A DNA stretch of 64,000 nucleotides, taken from the NCBI GenBank assembly GCA_947498455.1, contig CANMKK010000002.1:1-64000 (forward strand). Reading direction: 5' to 3'. The notes under the pieces were generated by a model, which worked only from the letters and a program-made list of their open reading frames with translations, made no database searches and was not told where the DNA came from. Position 1 is the stretch's first letter; every line of letters starts with the position of its first letter. Made by a program: the position numbers and the translations under genes. Source of the stretch: an uncultured Aquimarina sp. (GTDB lineage Bacteria; Bacteroidota; Bacteroidia; Flavobacteriales; Flavobacteriaceae). Positions 1 to 9,861 of this stretch are shown here, piece after piece.

Positions 1-1
1 A

Positions 2-85
2 AAAACAGTAAAAAAAAGTAAACCTAAAAAAATGAAAAAAGCTTTATTAGAAGATAATTACAGAGAAACAGTCCTAAAAATTTAA
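2..85 (+). CDS. Possible C-terminal tail of a gene cut by the window edge
   Basis: One plus-strand frame is open from the window edge to a TAA and encodes about 27 residues, very rich in lysine and ending in LEDNYRETVLKI. It could be the end of a gene lying upstream of the polysaccharide cluster. The stretch is too short to assign a family, and a short lysine-rich open frame is easy to get by chance in A-rich DNA. An internal ATG at 32 could also start a 17-residue peptide, which I consider less likely than a truncated gene. Confidence 0.22.
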   Translation, partial: KTVKKSKPKKMKKALLEDNYRETVLKI

Positions 86-99
86 AAGCGTTTGCCCTG

Positions 100-203
100 G
101 ATTTATGGTTAAGAAGTTCGTATAAAGAGTTTGAATTTTATAACGCACATATAGTGCAAAAGAAATGAACTATATGCGAAAGTTTTATGCGTAAATCGTA
201 TAA
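100..203 (-). repeat. Dispersed palindromic repeat, internally deleted copy
   Basis: This stretch matches the reverse complement of the full element at 60299-60483 along both arms but lacks the middle of about 80-90 bases. In the full copy the missing part is bounded by the direct repeat TTGAATT, and only one TTGAATT remains here (131-137), so the copy looks like the product of deletion between short direct repeats. The last 36 bases (168-203) are identical to 29821-29856. No transposase is encoded. The 250 bases between this repeat and the first polysaccharide gene show no gene; they probably hold the cluster's leader and promoter. Confidence 0.7.
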
Positions 204-454
204 CTTCTGATCTAAAGTCCATTTTTTATATTTCATATCTCAAATGTATTTTTTTGAAATTTAAAATATCACTCCGAACTTAAAAGAGGCTAAACTACAT
301 AGATCTAACCATTCAAAGTTTGCATCACTAAAAATATGAGGTATTAATACATTTTCAGACAAACTTTGTTTTATATTTATCAAAGTTTTTTCTTAAAACT
401 TATTATCGATTACATAGAGGAATGTTATCTTGCAAATTGTAAATCGTAATCCCT

Positions 455-1708
455 TTGAGTTTAGAATATTTAAGATCGATAGTATACAAAAACAAAACGA
501 TAGTTTCTAATTTTTCATACCTATCTGTTGTACAGATTTTTAATCTCATTGTACCTTTAATTGTATATCCCTATCTTATAAATAAACTGGGTTCTGATAC
601 TTTTGGTAGCGTAATTTTTGCTCAGGCAATTATAAGTTATTTTGTCATTTTTGTCAATTTTGGTTTTAATATAACTGGAGTAAGTTCTATAAGTCAAAAT
701 AAAGAAGATACTACCAAAACGTCAATGATATTTAGCAGTATTTTTTTTGTTAAGATAGCACTTTTTATAGGGTGTATTTTGATGCTTATAATTGGAATCT
801 ATGTTTTTAATATAGAGCAATCAGAAAAAACCTTATTGATACTAACATTATGGATGTGTATTTACGAGATTGTACTTCCTGTTTGGTATTTTCAAGGGAT
901 AGAACGAATGAAATATATTACATTTCTCACCTTTATATCAAAAATGCTTTATTTGATATTAGTTTTTGTTTTTATTCATAATTCTTCTGACTATATTAAA
1001 GTCCCCATTCTTAATGGTGTTAGTACTATTGTTTCTGGAGGAATCGCATTCTATATTATAATTTTTAAACATCATATTCGGATAGTTATTCCTAAAGCAA
1101 TTTGGGTACGTCAGGAAATTAAACAAGCTTTTCCCATCTTTATTTCTAATATATCAATACAACTATATATAGCTTCGAATAAGGTCATTGTTGGAACTTT
1201 TTTAGGAATGAAAGAAGTAGCATTATATGATTTGGCAGAAAAAGTATTAGCTGTCTTAAGAATTCCTCAGGTGATTTTTACACAAACTATTTTTCCTAAG
1301 ATTAGTAGAGAAAAAAATCTAAAATTCATAAAAAAAATATTTAATATATCGATCATAGTCAGTGTTTTAATTTTTATTTTAGGATTTTTAGTGGCAGACT
1401 ATATTATCGATATCTTAGGAGGCACTTCTTTTGATCAAGGTAAAACAGTATTGAGAATTCTTTTAATAACAATTCCAATCACGGCGATGAGTAATGTTTT
1501 TGGGGTTCAAGTATTAGTTCCATTTGGATTCAATAAAGAATTTAGTAAAGGTATAGTCGTTTCTTGTCTATTTTACTTTACACTTCTTTTAGGAGTTTGG
1601 AGTTTTTTTGGATTTACATTGTTTAATGTATCCTATGTAAATGTTGCTACAGAAATATTTGTAACGTGTGTTTTGTTTTACTTTTGTAAAAAAAATAGAT
1701 TATGGTGA
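455..1708 (+). CDS. wzx: Wzx-type O-antigen/polysaccharide flippase
   Basis: A 417-residue, strongly hydrophobic protein with repeated transmembrane segments from residue 18 to the end, matching the length and character of Wzx flippases of the MATE/MOP superfamily. Such proteins move lipid-linked oligosaccharide repeat units across the inner membrane. The N-terminal stretch with YPYLINKLGSDTFG is typical of the family's first helices and loop. The start is a TTG; a stop lies 15 bases upstream and the first internal Met is near residue 90, so TTG is the only sensible start. It overlaps the next gene by 7 bases, showing co-transcription with the sugar genes. The family assignment is firm; the transported glycan is unknown. 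Confidence 0.85.
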   Translation: MSLEYLRSIVYKNKTIVSNFSYLSVVQIFNLIVPLIVYPYLINKLGSDTFGSVIFAQAIISYFVIFVNFGFNITGVSSISQNKEDTTKTSMIFSSIFFVKIALFIGCILMLIIGIYVFNIEQSEKTLLILTLWMCIYEIVLPVWYFQGIERMKYITFLTFISKMLYLILVFVFIHNSSDYIKVPILNGVSTIVSGGIAFYIIIFKHHIRIVIPKAIWVRQEIKQAFPIFISNISIQLYIASNKVIVGTFLGMKEVALYDLAEKVLAVLRIPQVIFTQTIFPKISREKNLKFIKKIFNISIIVSVLIFILGFLVADYIIDILGGTSFDQGKTVLRILLITIPITAMSNVFGVQVLVPFGFNKEFSKGIVVSCLFYFTLLLGVWSFFGFTLFNVSYVNVATEIFVTCVLFYFCKKNRLW

Positions 1709-2811
1709 AAAAGGTTGATTATCTAATTGTAGGAGCTGGATTATTTGGTTCAGTATTTGCACATGAAATGACAAAAAGAGGTAAAAGATGCTTGGTAATA
1801 GATAAAAGGCCTAATACTGGAGGAAATGTATATTGTGAAAATATAGAAGGGATCAATGTTCATAAATACGGAGCACATATTTTTCATACCAATGATAAAA
1901 AAATATGGGATTATGTCAATTCATTTGTGACATTTAATCGTTATACGAATTCTCCATTGGCTAATTATAAAGGTAAGCTTTATAATCTTCCTTTTAATAT
2001 GAATACGTTTTATCAACTTTGGGGTGTAAAATCACCAGAAGAGGCTAAACAAAAAATAAAGGAACAAACGGACATATTAACTTTTAATAAACCCTCAAAT
2101 TTAGAAGAACAAGCATTATCCTTAGTGGGTAGGGATATTTATGAAACTTTTATCAAAGGGTATACAGAAAAACAATGGGGAAGAAAAGCGACCCAATTAC
2201 CACCTTTTATTATCAAAAGACTGCCTGTAAGATTTACTTTTGACAATAATTATTTTAATGATACATATCAGGGGATACCAATAGGAGGGTATAATAAGTT
2301 AATTAATGGATTACTGAAAAATATTGAAGTAAAGGTCGCTATAGATTATTTTGACAATAAAGAATATTGGGATACTATTTCAGATAAAATTGTTTATACA
2401 GGGAAAATAGATGAATATTTTGAGTATTGTTTTGGTAAATTAGAATATAGAAGCTTACGTTTCGAAAATACAATGTTAAATCAGTCAAATTATCAGGGTA
2501 ATGCAGTTATCAATTATACTGACAATGAAACTCCTTTTACTCGAATAATAGAACATAAGCATTTTGAATTCGGAAAGCAATCTAATACTGTAATAACTAA
2601 AGAATATCCTTTAGAACTGAAGTCAGGCGCAGAACCATATTATCCAATAAATGATAAAAAAAATAATGATTTGTATAATAAATATAAGGATCTTGCGTCT
2701 AGTAAAGGAAATATTGTGTTTGGAGGAAGACTAGCAGAATATAAGTACTATGATATGCACCAGGTAATCGCGTCTGCATTGCAAAAGGTACAATTAATAG
2801 CATCTAAATGA
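1702..2811 (+). CDS. glf: UDP-galactopyranose mutase
   Basis: This 369-residue flavoenzyme converts UDP-galactopyranose to UDP-galactofuranose, the donor for Galf residues in surface glycans. The N-terminal dinucleotide-binding motif GAGLFG is at residues 11-16, the conserved KYGAHIFHTN is around 55-64, EKQWG is at 156-160, and the family's YQGIPIGGY is near 189-197. Length is normal for bacterial Glf. It overlaps the flippase gene upstream and the glycosyltransferase downstream by a few bases each, so it is part of one transcription unit. Its presence implies that the polysaccharide made here contains galactofuranose, which is an inference from gene content. Confidence 0.95.
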   Translation: MVKKVDYLIVGAGLFGSVFAHEMTKRGKRCLVIDKRPNTGGNVYCENIEGINVHKYGAHIFHTNDKKIWDYVNSFVTFNRYTNSPLANYKGKLYNLPFNMNTFYQLWGVKSPEEAKQKIKEQTDILTFNKPSNLEEQALSLVGRDIYETFIKGYTEKQWGRKATQLPPFIIKRLPVRFTFDNNYFNDTYQGIPIGGYNKLINGLLKNIEVKVAIDYFDNKEYWDTISDKIVYTGKIDEYFEYCFGKLEYRSLRFENTMLNQSNYQGNAVINYTDNETPFTRIIEHKHFEFGKQSNTVITKEYPLELKSGAEPYYPINDKKNNDLYNKYKDLASSKGNIVFGGRLAEYKYYDMHQVIASALQKVQLIASK

Positions 2812-3839
2812 TAGAAGTTTATAGAAATACAAAAATTTATGTCGCTTGCCCTGCACAGGTAGCAACCGGAGGACCAGAATTATTACATCAATTAGCATAT
2901 AAATTAAATACGTTAGGAGTACAATCTAGTATGGTGTATATGGATGAATTAACTTTTACCAGATCCAAAACACTTAGTAAAATAACAAGATACTCACAGC
3001 CGGTACACGATTTTTATAAGCATTATAAAAATCGATATACATTACTTCGAGATATTGAGGATCATAAAGATCATGTGTTGATAGTACCTGAAACATATTC
3101 TGGTATGGTATATATGTTTAAGAATATAAGAAAAGTAATATGGTGGTTAAGTGTAGATAATTATTTTCTGAAACAAAAAGAAAAAAAGTATAAACTAAAA
3201 AACATGTTATTTTTAAATAAGCCCTTCAATTTTAATAGTAATGAAGGAATATATCATTTAGCACAATCATTTTATGCCATTGATTTCTTAAGAAATAATG
3301 GAAGTGATAATACGAAGATTAGTTATTTGTCGGACTATTTAAATAAAGCTTTTTTGGACGATAATAGAGATTTGGATTTAAGTTCTAGAAGTAGAAAAAA
3401 TAGAATTCTATACAATCCCAAAAAAGGGTTTGAAATAACTTCAGAATTGATAAAATTAATGCCTGGATATAAATGGATACCCATAATAGATATGACACCA
3501 AAACAGGTTAAAGATCTTTTAAGTAGTAGTAAAGTTTATATTGATTTTGGTACACATCCAGGTAAGGATAGATTTCCCAGAGAAGCGGCAATATGCGGAT
3601 GTTGTCTAATTACGGGAAAAAGAGGTTCAGCAAAATTTAATGAAGATGTAACCATTCCAGACTCTTATAAGTTTGAAAACCCAATTTATGAGATAGAAAA
3701 GTTTAGACTTATGATAGAAAGCTGTTTTGACAAGTTTGATATTCTTTCTAAAGATTTTGATGCTTATAGGGAAAAGATTTTTAGAGAAGAAGATAAATTT
3801 GAAAAAGATATTGAAGAAATTTTTGTGAACTCTATATAG
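2808..3839 (+). CDS. Putative GT-B type glycosyltransferase
   Basis: A 343-residue soluble protein whose N-terminus (VACPAQVATGGPELLHQLA, from about residue 12) looks like the glycine-rich acceptor loop of GT-B enzymes. The C-terminal half has DFGTHPGKDRFPREAA near 246-260, in the position where retaining GT-B enzymes bind the nucleotide sugar. I do not see a canonical GT4 E-x7-E motif, so the CAZy family is uncertain. It overlaps glf by 4 bases (ATGA), and about 160 non-coding bases follow it. It most likely adds one sugar of the repeat unit; the linkage is unknown. Confidence 0.65.
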   Translation: MIEVYRNTKIYVACPAQVATGGPELLHQLAYKLNTLGVQSSMVYMDELTFTRSKTLSKITRYSQPVHDFYKHYKNRYTLLRDIEDHKDHVLIVPETYSGMVYMFKNIRKVIWWLSVDNYFLKQKEKKYKLKNMLFLNKPFNFNSNEGIYHLAQSFYAIDFLRNNGSDNTKISYLSDYLNKAFLDDNRDLDLSSRSRKNRILYNPKKGFEITSELIKLMPGYKWIPIIDMTPKQVKDLLSSSKVYIDFGTHPGKDRFPREAAICGCCLITGKRGSAKFNEDVTIPDSYKFENPIYEIEKFRLMIESCFDKFDILSKDFDAYREKIFREEDKFEKDIEEIFVNSI

Positions 3840-4003
3840 CTAAAATTGTTTTCAATTTTTTAGTAGACTAGCCTTTTTAAATAAGAATCAAAAACTAGCC
3901 TTAGAACGTATATAAAGCTTCTTAAGTTTGTGTGTTCAGTACAAATAGATAAAATAAAAATTAGATTAATTTTACAGTATAATAATAAGTCTATTCAATT
4001 ACT

Positions 4004-5014
4004 TTGAAAAGTAAACTACATATAATTCTTGTCAATTATAAAGGTTTTAAGGACACTATAGAATGTCTGGAATCTATATATAACTCTATCGATCGAGATT
4101 TTCAAATTATCATAATAGATAATAGTGAATGGGATACAGATATACATAACCTAAAAGCATGGTCAGAAATAGAAAAAAAATTTCAAACTGATACTGATTT
4201 TTCTTCATCTGCGAAATCTTATACTAAAAAGCCATTGAGTTGTGTTGTGTGTAAGGAAGAAGACTTATATAAAAAATGTTTTGATCAAGAACTTCTGATT
4301 GTAAAAACGAGTAAAAATAAAGGTTTTGCAGCTGCAAATAATGTTGCTCTACGGTATATAAATAAATTTGGAGGTGTTTATGATTTGATTTGGTTATTAA
4401 ATAATGATACTGTAATTGAATCAACTACAACGCATAAAATCAGAACAGCACTTGTAAAATTCGATCTAAAAAAAGATACTATATTGTTTGGCACTCCTTT
4501 ATTAGAATATAATGACCGGAATAGTATTCAAGCTATTGGAGGAAAATATAATAAAAATTTTGCAATCACAACACATGTCGGAGTAGGGCTTAGAATGGAT
4601 AATAATATTGATACAAGTCGTTATAAAGTAGACTATCCTATAGGAGCTTCTATGGTATTTTCATGTAATTTTCTTAAGCGGGTTGGATTAATGAATGAAG
4701 AGTATTTTTTGTTTTTTGAAGAATTGGATTGGGTACAGAGGTTAAAAAAAGTTGGAGGTAAAGTTATAATTTTGCCTATTTTTGGAGTATATCATAAACA
4801 CGGGAAATCGACTCTTTCAGATAAAAAAGAACAAAAATCAGAATTTATAGATCTTCTTTCATTAAAAAACAGAATGCTTTTTTCAAAAAAATTTTATAAA
4901 AGACATTTATGGTCGGTAAAACTTTTTATTTTAACTATTACCATTCTTAAAAGAATAATTTCTGGTAACTTTGATCGAATTCCTAAGATTATAAAAATGG
5001 TAATTAGCACATAA
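4004..5014 (+). CDS. Family 2 glycosyltransferase
   Basis: A 336-residue GT-A protein of the GT2 group, of the rhamnosyltransferase or WbbL-like type. The N-terminus IILVNYKG begins the nucleotide-binding fold, the metal-binding NND sits at residues 133-135 within WLLNNDT, and FFEELDW near 237-243 supplies the ED-type acidic motif with the catalytic base. A short hydrophobic, basic C-terminus may tie it to the membrane. It begins with TTG; no better start is in frame. An insert rich in S/T and K (about residues 58-85) lies between the first strands and is unusual. The next gene begins 4 bases after its stop. Sugar specificity cannot be read from the sequence. Confidence 0.85.
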   Translation: MKSKLHIILVNYKGFKDTIECLESIYNSIDRDFQIIIIDNSEWDTDIHNLKAWSEIEKKFQTDTDFSSSAKSYTKKPLSCVVCKEEDLYKKCFDQELLIVKTSKNKGFAAANNVALRYINKFGGVYDLIWLLNNDTVIESTTTHKIRTALVKFDLKKDTILFGTPLLEYNDRNSIQAIGGKYNKNFAITTHVGVGLRMDNNIDTSRYKVDYPIGASMVFSCNFLKRVGLMNEEYFLFFEELDWVQRLKKVGGKVIILPIFGVYHKHGKSTLSDKKEQKSEFIDLLSLKNRMLFSKKFYKRHLWSVKLFILTITILKRIISGNFDRIPKIIKMVIST

Positions 5015-5018
5015 AACT

Positions 5019-6248
5019 TTGGAGAGGAAAAATACGATATTCAATACATTGATCCTTTTGTTGTTAACTTTTTGTATTCAGTTTACTGACCTAAAGATTG
5101 GTTTAGTAAAAATTACAGAGTTTTTATTATTGGGATTAGCCCCATTAGTTCTACTAGGGAAATTACATAGATTTGTGATTTATTTTTTGGTGTTTTTTAC
5201 AGCTATGGGAGCAATTTCTCTGATTGTAACCAGTAATTTGGATTTTTCTTACATCGAACCATCTTTACTAAAAAAACCATATTGGATAACTCTAGGTAGA
5301 TATGCAGAAACTGTTACATGTGTAATCCTTTGTAATATCTCGTATATATTTTTTCAATCCATAAAAAAAACAGGGGAATACGATTTTTATATATCGAGAT
5401 TTATTGATATTAATATGATCATAACTATAGGTTTTGTTTTTGTATACCTATTGGTAGTGTCTAATTTAATTTCGATAGATGCTACACGTCTAGTATATGA
5501 TTGGAATATAAGATTGAGAGGGTATTTTGCAGAAGGAGGGCCTTATGGACTAATGCTTAGCTTTTTCTTTATATTATCAGGTTTATTACATAATACCACA
5601 AAAAAGATGAGTATCAGAATTTTTCTTTTTGTAGTAATATCAATAATGGCACAATCAAAAGCAGGAATTTTATGTTGCATAGTATGGATTGGTATTGAAA
5701 ATTTTGAATTTTTCAAAAATAAGCTCAGAGTGTTGATGTTTCCAATACTTATTGCAGCAGCTATTGGTTTTTACTTTTTATTTACCAATCTAAGTAAAAT
5801 GTATATACATGAGATAGATAGAATTAAAATTGCAGTAAAAGAAAGACCTAGCGATCCTAATCTTATTATGGGTAGGATTTCTGGGTTTTTCATCACACCT
5901 AATCTTATAAAAGAGAACCCTGTTTTTGGTATAGGAACAGGAAATTATCCGTTGATTCGAAATAATAAAGAATATAGAGGTTTTTTCCCGTTACCTCAAA
6001 AAAAAATCAGAAATTTGGATGCTCATGGATATGGTGGTATGGTGGATATTATGGTAGATAATGGTTTGTTAGGATTGTTGCTGTTCTTTTTAATTTTAGG
6101 TAGAATTTTTATGGATATTCGAAGGGAACATAAAAAAAAGGTGTATCTATTAGGTTTTATAATACTCTTTATGTTCGGTGTGCAAATTTATTTTATGTAT
6201 CCGTGGGTTCTCTTAGGAATATTATTGGTTAAAGATGTAAAAGAATGA
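5019..6248 (+). CDS. O-antigen polymerase-like membrane protein
   Basis: A 409-residue polytopic membrane protein with about ten hydrophobic segments and a large loop that contains GRISGFFITPNLIKENPVFGIGTGNYP, here split as the conserved RISGF and NPVFGIGTGNY signatures seen in Wzy polymerases and O-antigen ligases. A long periplasmic loop with many charged residues follows, then DAHGYGG. Its place between two glycosyltransferase genes suggests it is the Wzy polymerase of the cluster. Two further proteins of the Wzy/WaaL type occur at 7326 and 15285, so which one polymerises and which ones ligate is open. Start is TTG, 4 bases after the previous stop. Confidence 0.7.
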   Translation: MERKNTIFNTLILLLLTFCIQFTDLKIGLVKITEFLLLGLAPLVLLGKLHRFVIYFLVFFTAMGAISLIVTSNLDFSYIEPSLLKKPYWITLGRYAETVTCVILCNISYIFFQSIKKTGEYDFYISRFIDINMIITIGFVFVYLLVVSNLISIDATRLVYDWNIRLRGYFAEGGPYGLMLSFFFILSGLLHNTTKKMSIRIFLFVVISIMAQSKAGILCCIVWIGIENFEFFKNKLRVLMFPILIAAAIGFYFLFTNLSKMYIHEIDRIKIAVKERPSDPNLIMGRISGFFITPNLIKENPVFGIGTGNYPLIRNNKEYRGFFPLPQKKIRNLDAHGYGGMVDIMVDNGLLGLLLFFLILGRIFMDIRREHKKKVYLLGFIILFMFGVQIYFMYPWVLLGILLVKDVKE

Positions 6249-7336
6249 GGTTAGTAGCGGACTTGAGATTGATAAATAGCTCTGGTATAGGAACATATAT
6301 CAAAAATGTATTTCCTTTATTACTAAAAGAATTTGAAGAAGTATGTGTGTTGGGAAATCAGGAAGAAATTGAATTGTTTTGCTGGAGAAAGCAGGTCAAA
6401 ATTGTTCAATTTAGATCAAACACATATTCCTTGACCGAACAATTTATGTATCCTTTTAAGATACCGGTTTGTGATGTGTTATGGATACCTCACTTTAACA
6501 CCCCTTTATTACCTGTTTTAACAACAAAAAGATTGGTAACAATACATGATGTAAATCATCTATCAAATCCAAAGTATTTTTCAACTATAAAAAGGATTTG
6601 GGCAAAAATATTGTATAAAAATGCAGTAAAAAGAAGTGATCTTATATATACAGTATCTGAGTTCTCTAAATCTGAAATCCTAAAGTTTTTTAAAATAAAT
6701 GCAAATAAGATACAAGTCGTTTATGGAGGAGTAGACCGTAATTTTGGTAAAGAAAATGACAATCAAATTAAAGGGAATGTTCCTAAAGACTATTTTTTGT
6801 TTGTAGGGAATGTAAAACCTCATAAAAATTTGATGACTTTGTTAAAGGCTTATAATTCATTAGATCAAGAAATAAAAGCGACATATAAACTCGTTATTTT
6901 AGGTAAGAAAAAAGGTTTTATCACTGGCGATTATGAGGTTTTTAAATATATAGAGTGTAATAACTTAGATAAAAATATTCACTTTACAGGTTATATCACA
7001 GATGATAAGGTACCTATAATATACAGAAATGCTAAATTGTTTATTTTTCCGTCATTATATGAAGGTTTTGGATTGCCTTTATTAGAGGCGATGGCCTGTG
7101 AAACGCCAGTATTGAGCTCATATAATGCTAGTCTAAAAGAAGTAGGAGAAGATGCAGTAGTATATTTTAATCCACATAGTCCATTAGATTTAAAAGAAAA
7201 AATAGGAAAAGTACTAGCCAATGAAAATTTGCAAGTACAATTAAAGCGAAAAGGATTGGAACAAATCAAAAAATTTAGTTGGAAGAAATCTGTTGATAAA
7301 CACATACAAGCCATAAAACAGCTGAATGAAAAATAA
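6245..7336 (+). CDS. Family 4 glycosyltransferase (mannosyltransferase-like)
   Basis: A 363-residue GT-B enzyme of the GT4 group. The N-terminal domain has the glycine loop SSGIGTYIKN (about 12-21), the linker region has TVSEFSKSEI, the C-terminal domain opens with FVGNVKPHKNL near 186-196, and EGFGLPLLE at 273-281 is the E-x7-E catalytic motif. These match mannosyl or glucosyl GT4 enzymes of O-antigen clusters. It starts with ATG overlapping the preceding stop (ATGA) and its own end overlaps the next gene by 11 bases, so translation of the three genes is coupled. The donor sugar is not determinable by eye. Confidence 0.9.
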   Translation: MRLVADLRLINSSGIGTYIKNVFPLLLKEFEEVCVLGNQEEIELFCWRKQVKIVQFRSNTYSLTEQFMYPFKIPVCDVLWIPHFNTPLLPVLTTKRLVTIHDVNHLSNPKYFSTIKRIWAKILYKNAVKRSDLIYTVSEFSKSEILKFFKINANKIQVVYGGVDRNFGKENDNQIKGNVPKDYFLFVGNVKPHKNLMTLLKAYNSLDQEIKATYKLVILGKKKGFITGDYEVFKYIECNNLDKNIHFTGYITDDKVPIIYRNAKLFIFPSLYEGFGLPLLEAMACETPVLSSYNASLKEVGEDAVVYFNPHSPLDLKEKIGKVLANENLQVQLKRKGLEQIKKFSWKKSVDKHIQAIKQLNEK

Positions 7337-8564
7337 GATAATATCATATTATGGGCAAGCACAGTTTTATTTGATGTGTTTGTTAGCTTTATTTCCTGTT
7401 ACAGGTAGAGGAGTGCATAGTACATTGATTATAATAATGGGGATAATCGCGGTATTTTATTTTTTTCTTCAAGGAAGAAAAGTATGGACAAGACGACGAA
7501 CATTGTATTTATGTTCTTTAGGCTCTCTTTTTTTAATATATACTATAAGCTTACTCCATTTAGGCGATTTTACATTAGGAAATAAAATGATTATTCGAAC
7601 CGTACCTATTTTATTGTTGCCATTGACTTTTTTGAATAATGAAGTAATTGTCTGGACTACACAAAAGCTAAAGATTATATTATATATCTATATAAGTTCT
7701 GTTTTTTTATTACTCTGTTATCTTCACGTAACTTATTTTGAAGAAATGTATAAAACTCAATTCTCCTCCTGGGAATTAAGAAGTCTAATTGAAACATTTC
7801 TGAAGATACATGGTACTTATTTATCTATGTGGATAGGTATGGCAGTCATAGCATCATTACGCGTCTTTTTTTATTATAAAAAAGTAGTATTAGCATTACT
7901 ATTAAGTGTTTTTATAGGATATTTCTTGTATTGGCAATATATATTAGGTGCCAGAATGCCTTTTTTTGCAACATTGTTAGCATCTGGATGGTTTATTTTA
8001 TCATTTTTCAAAATTTCTACAAAAAAGATTTTGATACTATTCAGCATATTATTTTTATTAGGGTCAGTCATTTTCTGGAAGCCAATTATACATAAAATTG
8101 ATGAATTGAATAATTATGAAAAAGCCATTCCGGAAGGTAAATATGAAAATACGAATCCTTTAATATCTAATGAAAATATTAGAAGTGTAGTTTATTACTG
8201 TGCGATACAAAATATTAAATTGAAGCCTTTATTAGGATTTGGTATTGGGAATATTGATAATCAGCTGCAAGAATGCTATGATTCGGAGTTTAATCATACT
8301 GATCTTTTTACCAGATTTTTTTTTAATGCACATAGTCAATATTTTCAGGTATTGTTAGCTGCTGGATTATGTGGGTTTTTGATTTACCTTTTATCCATTA
8401 TATCTTGGATTCGATGGTCTTCAGGTAATCTTTATTTACCGTTTTTGATATTGATGTTTTTTTGTTTTATGTTCGAAAATATATTAAGTAGACATGATGG
8501 AATTGTTTTTTTTAGTTTCTTTAATTCAGTATTATTTTTTTCAAATGATAAAACATCAGAATAA
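7326..8564 (+). CDS. O-antigen ligase/polymerase family protein (Wzy_C type)
   Basis: A 412-residue membrane protein with about eleven hydrophobic helices. The conserved part of the O-antigen ligase family is visible as PLLGFGIGNIDNQL, followed after about 30 residues by FNAHSQYFQVLLAAGLCGF, which carries the conserved histidine in an NAHSQY context. It therefore belongs to the WaaL/Wzy_C superfamily, which transfers lipid-linked glycan to lipid A core, protein or a growing chain. The start overlaps the previous glycosyltransferase. It is similar in layout to the product of the gene at 15285, which also has NAHNQF, so the two are probably functionally related. Confidence 0.8.
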   Translation: MKNKIISYYGQAQFYLMCLLALFPVTGRGVHSTLIIIMGIIAVFYFFLQGRKVWTRRRTLYLCSLGSLFLIYTISLLHLGDFTLGNKMIIRTVPILLLPLTFLNNEVIVWTTQKLKIILYIYISSVFLLLCYLHVTYFEEMYKTQFSSWELRSLIETFLKIHGTYLSMWIGMAVIASLRVFFYYKKVVLALLLSVFIGYFLYWQYILGARMPFFATLLASGWFILSFFKISTKKILILFSILFLLGSVIFWKPIIHKIDELNNYEKAIPEGKYENTNPLISNENIRSVVYYCAIQNIKLKPLLGFGIGNIDNQLQECYDSEFNHTDLFTRFFFNAHSQYFQVLLAAGLCGFLIYLLSIISWIRWSSGNLYLPFLILMFFCFMFENILSRHDGIVFFSFFNSVLFFSNDKTSE

Positions 8565-8640
8565 GTTTAAAATAGGCTATCCTAAATACAATATTTTACC
8601 TATTAATAGATTATTAAATAAGATAAACTACTTGATATAG

Positions 8641-9801
8641 ATGCTAGATAAAGTTAAAAAAGCAATAATACATGATTGGTATGCACAATATAGAGGTGGA
8701 GAACGTTGTGTTGCAAGTATCACCGATATTTGGTCAGATTTTGATTATTATACATTGGTTAATACTATGGATAAAGAAGGTTGTGATAAAGTTTTTAAAG
8801 GGAAACAACCATATACTTCCTTTATTGAAAAACTTCCTTTTGGAAAGAAAAAGTATAGATCCTACTTACCATTTTTCCCTTTAGCTATTGAGCAATTTGA
8901 CCTAAGTGATTATGATTTGATTATATCATCGTCATCATGTGTCGCTAAAGGCGTGTTGACCCGTCAAGACCAACTCCATATCAGTTATGTCCATTCACCT
9001 GTCAGATACGCATGGGATTTGTATTTTCAGTACTTAAAAGAAAGTGGTTTCAATAAGGGACTAAAAGGTTTGATAGCAAGATATTTTTTACATAAACTTA
9101 GAATTTGGGATGTAATAACAGCCAATCGACCGGATTTTTATATAGCAAACTCGAAATATGTAGCAGGTAGGATAAAAAAAGTTTATAATAAAGAAGCCAA
9201 AGTTATTTATCCACCTGTAGAAACTAATATGTTTGATATTTCGGATGAAACGCAGGATTATTATGTTACGTGTTCATCATTGGTTCCCTATAAAAAAGTA
9301 GATATAATAGTACAAGCATTTCGTGAGATAGGAGAAAAATTAATTGTTATTGGTGATGGGCCGGAATACAAGAAAATTAGTAAAATAAAAAGTAAGAATA
9401 CTGAATTAGTAGGGTATCTTGATTCCGAAAGTAAAATTGAGATTTTAAAAAAGGCAAAAGCTTTTATATTTGCTGCAGATGAAGACTTCGGAATATCTCC
9501 TATAGAAGCGCAAGCTTGTGGAGTTCCGGTTATTGCTTACGCAAAGGGGGGTGTTTTAGAAACAGTTAAAGGTTTTTTTGCTTCAGAAAAAGTAGAGATA
9601 AGCGACAGAACAGGTATTTATTATAAGGAACAAACTGTAGAATCATTATTAGAAGCGATTCGGTTTTTTAAAACAATTCAACAATCCTTTAACAAAAAAT
9701 CAATTCGGAAGCACGCTGAGTCTTTTAGTAAAGAGCGGTTTGAACAAGAATTTAAAGATACTATTGAGGAGCTATATGCTCAATCAAAAAATGATAAATA
9801 A
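8641..9801 (+). CDS. Family 4 glycosyltransferase
   Basis: A 386-residue GT-B protein. It starts with HDWYAQYRGGERC at about residues 11-23, a characteristic opening of a GT4 subgroup found in exopolysaccharide clusters, and has SYVHSPVRYAWDLY near 115-128, VPYKKVDI at about 215-222 and the E-x7-E motif EDFGISPIE at 281-289. The ATG start follows 76 non-coding bases after the previous gene. The product is cytosolic or peripheral at the inner membrane and should extend a lipid-linked intermediate. It lies directly before the first phosphoglycosyl transferase gene, with 60 bases between the stop and the start preferred here. Confidence 0.88.
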   Translation: MLDKVKKAIIHDWYAQYRGGERCVASITDIWSDFDYYTLVNTMDKEGCDKVFKGKQPYTSFIEKLPFGKKKYRSYLPFFPLAIEQFDLSDYDLIISSSSCVAKGVLTRQDQLHISYVHSPVRYAWDLYFQYLKESGFNKGLKGLIARYFLHKLRIWDVITANRPDFYIANSKYVAGRIKKVYNKEAKVIYPPVETNMFDISDETQDYYVTCSSLVPYKKVDIIVQAFREIGEKLIVIGDGPEYKKISKIKSKNTELVGYLDSESKIEILKKAKAFIFAADEDFGISPIEAQACGVPVIAYAKGGVLETVKGFFASEKVEISDRTGIYYKEQTVESLLEAIRFFKTIQQSFNKKSIRKHAESFSKERFEQEFKDTIEELYAQSKNDK

Positions 9802-9861
9802 TTCCATTTTAATGTCTTTGATGTGATATATTTACAAAGTTTACGAACCAAACATAGGCAA

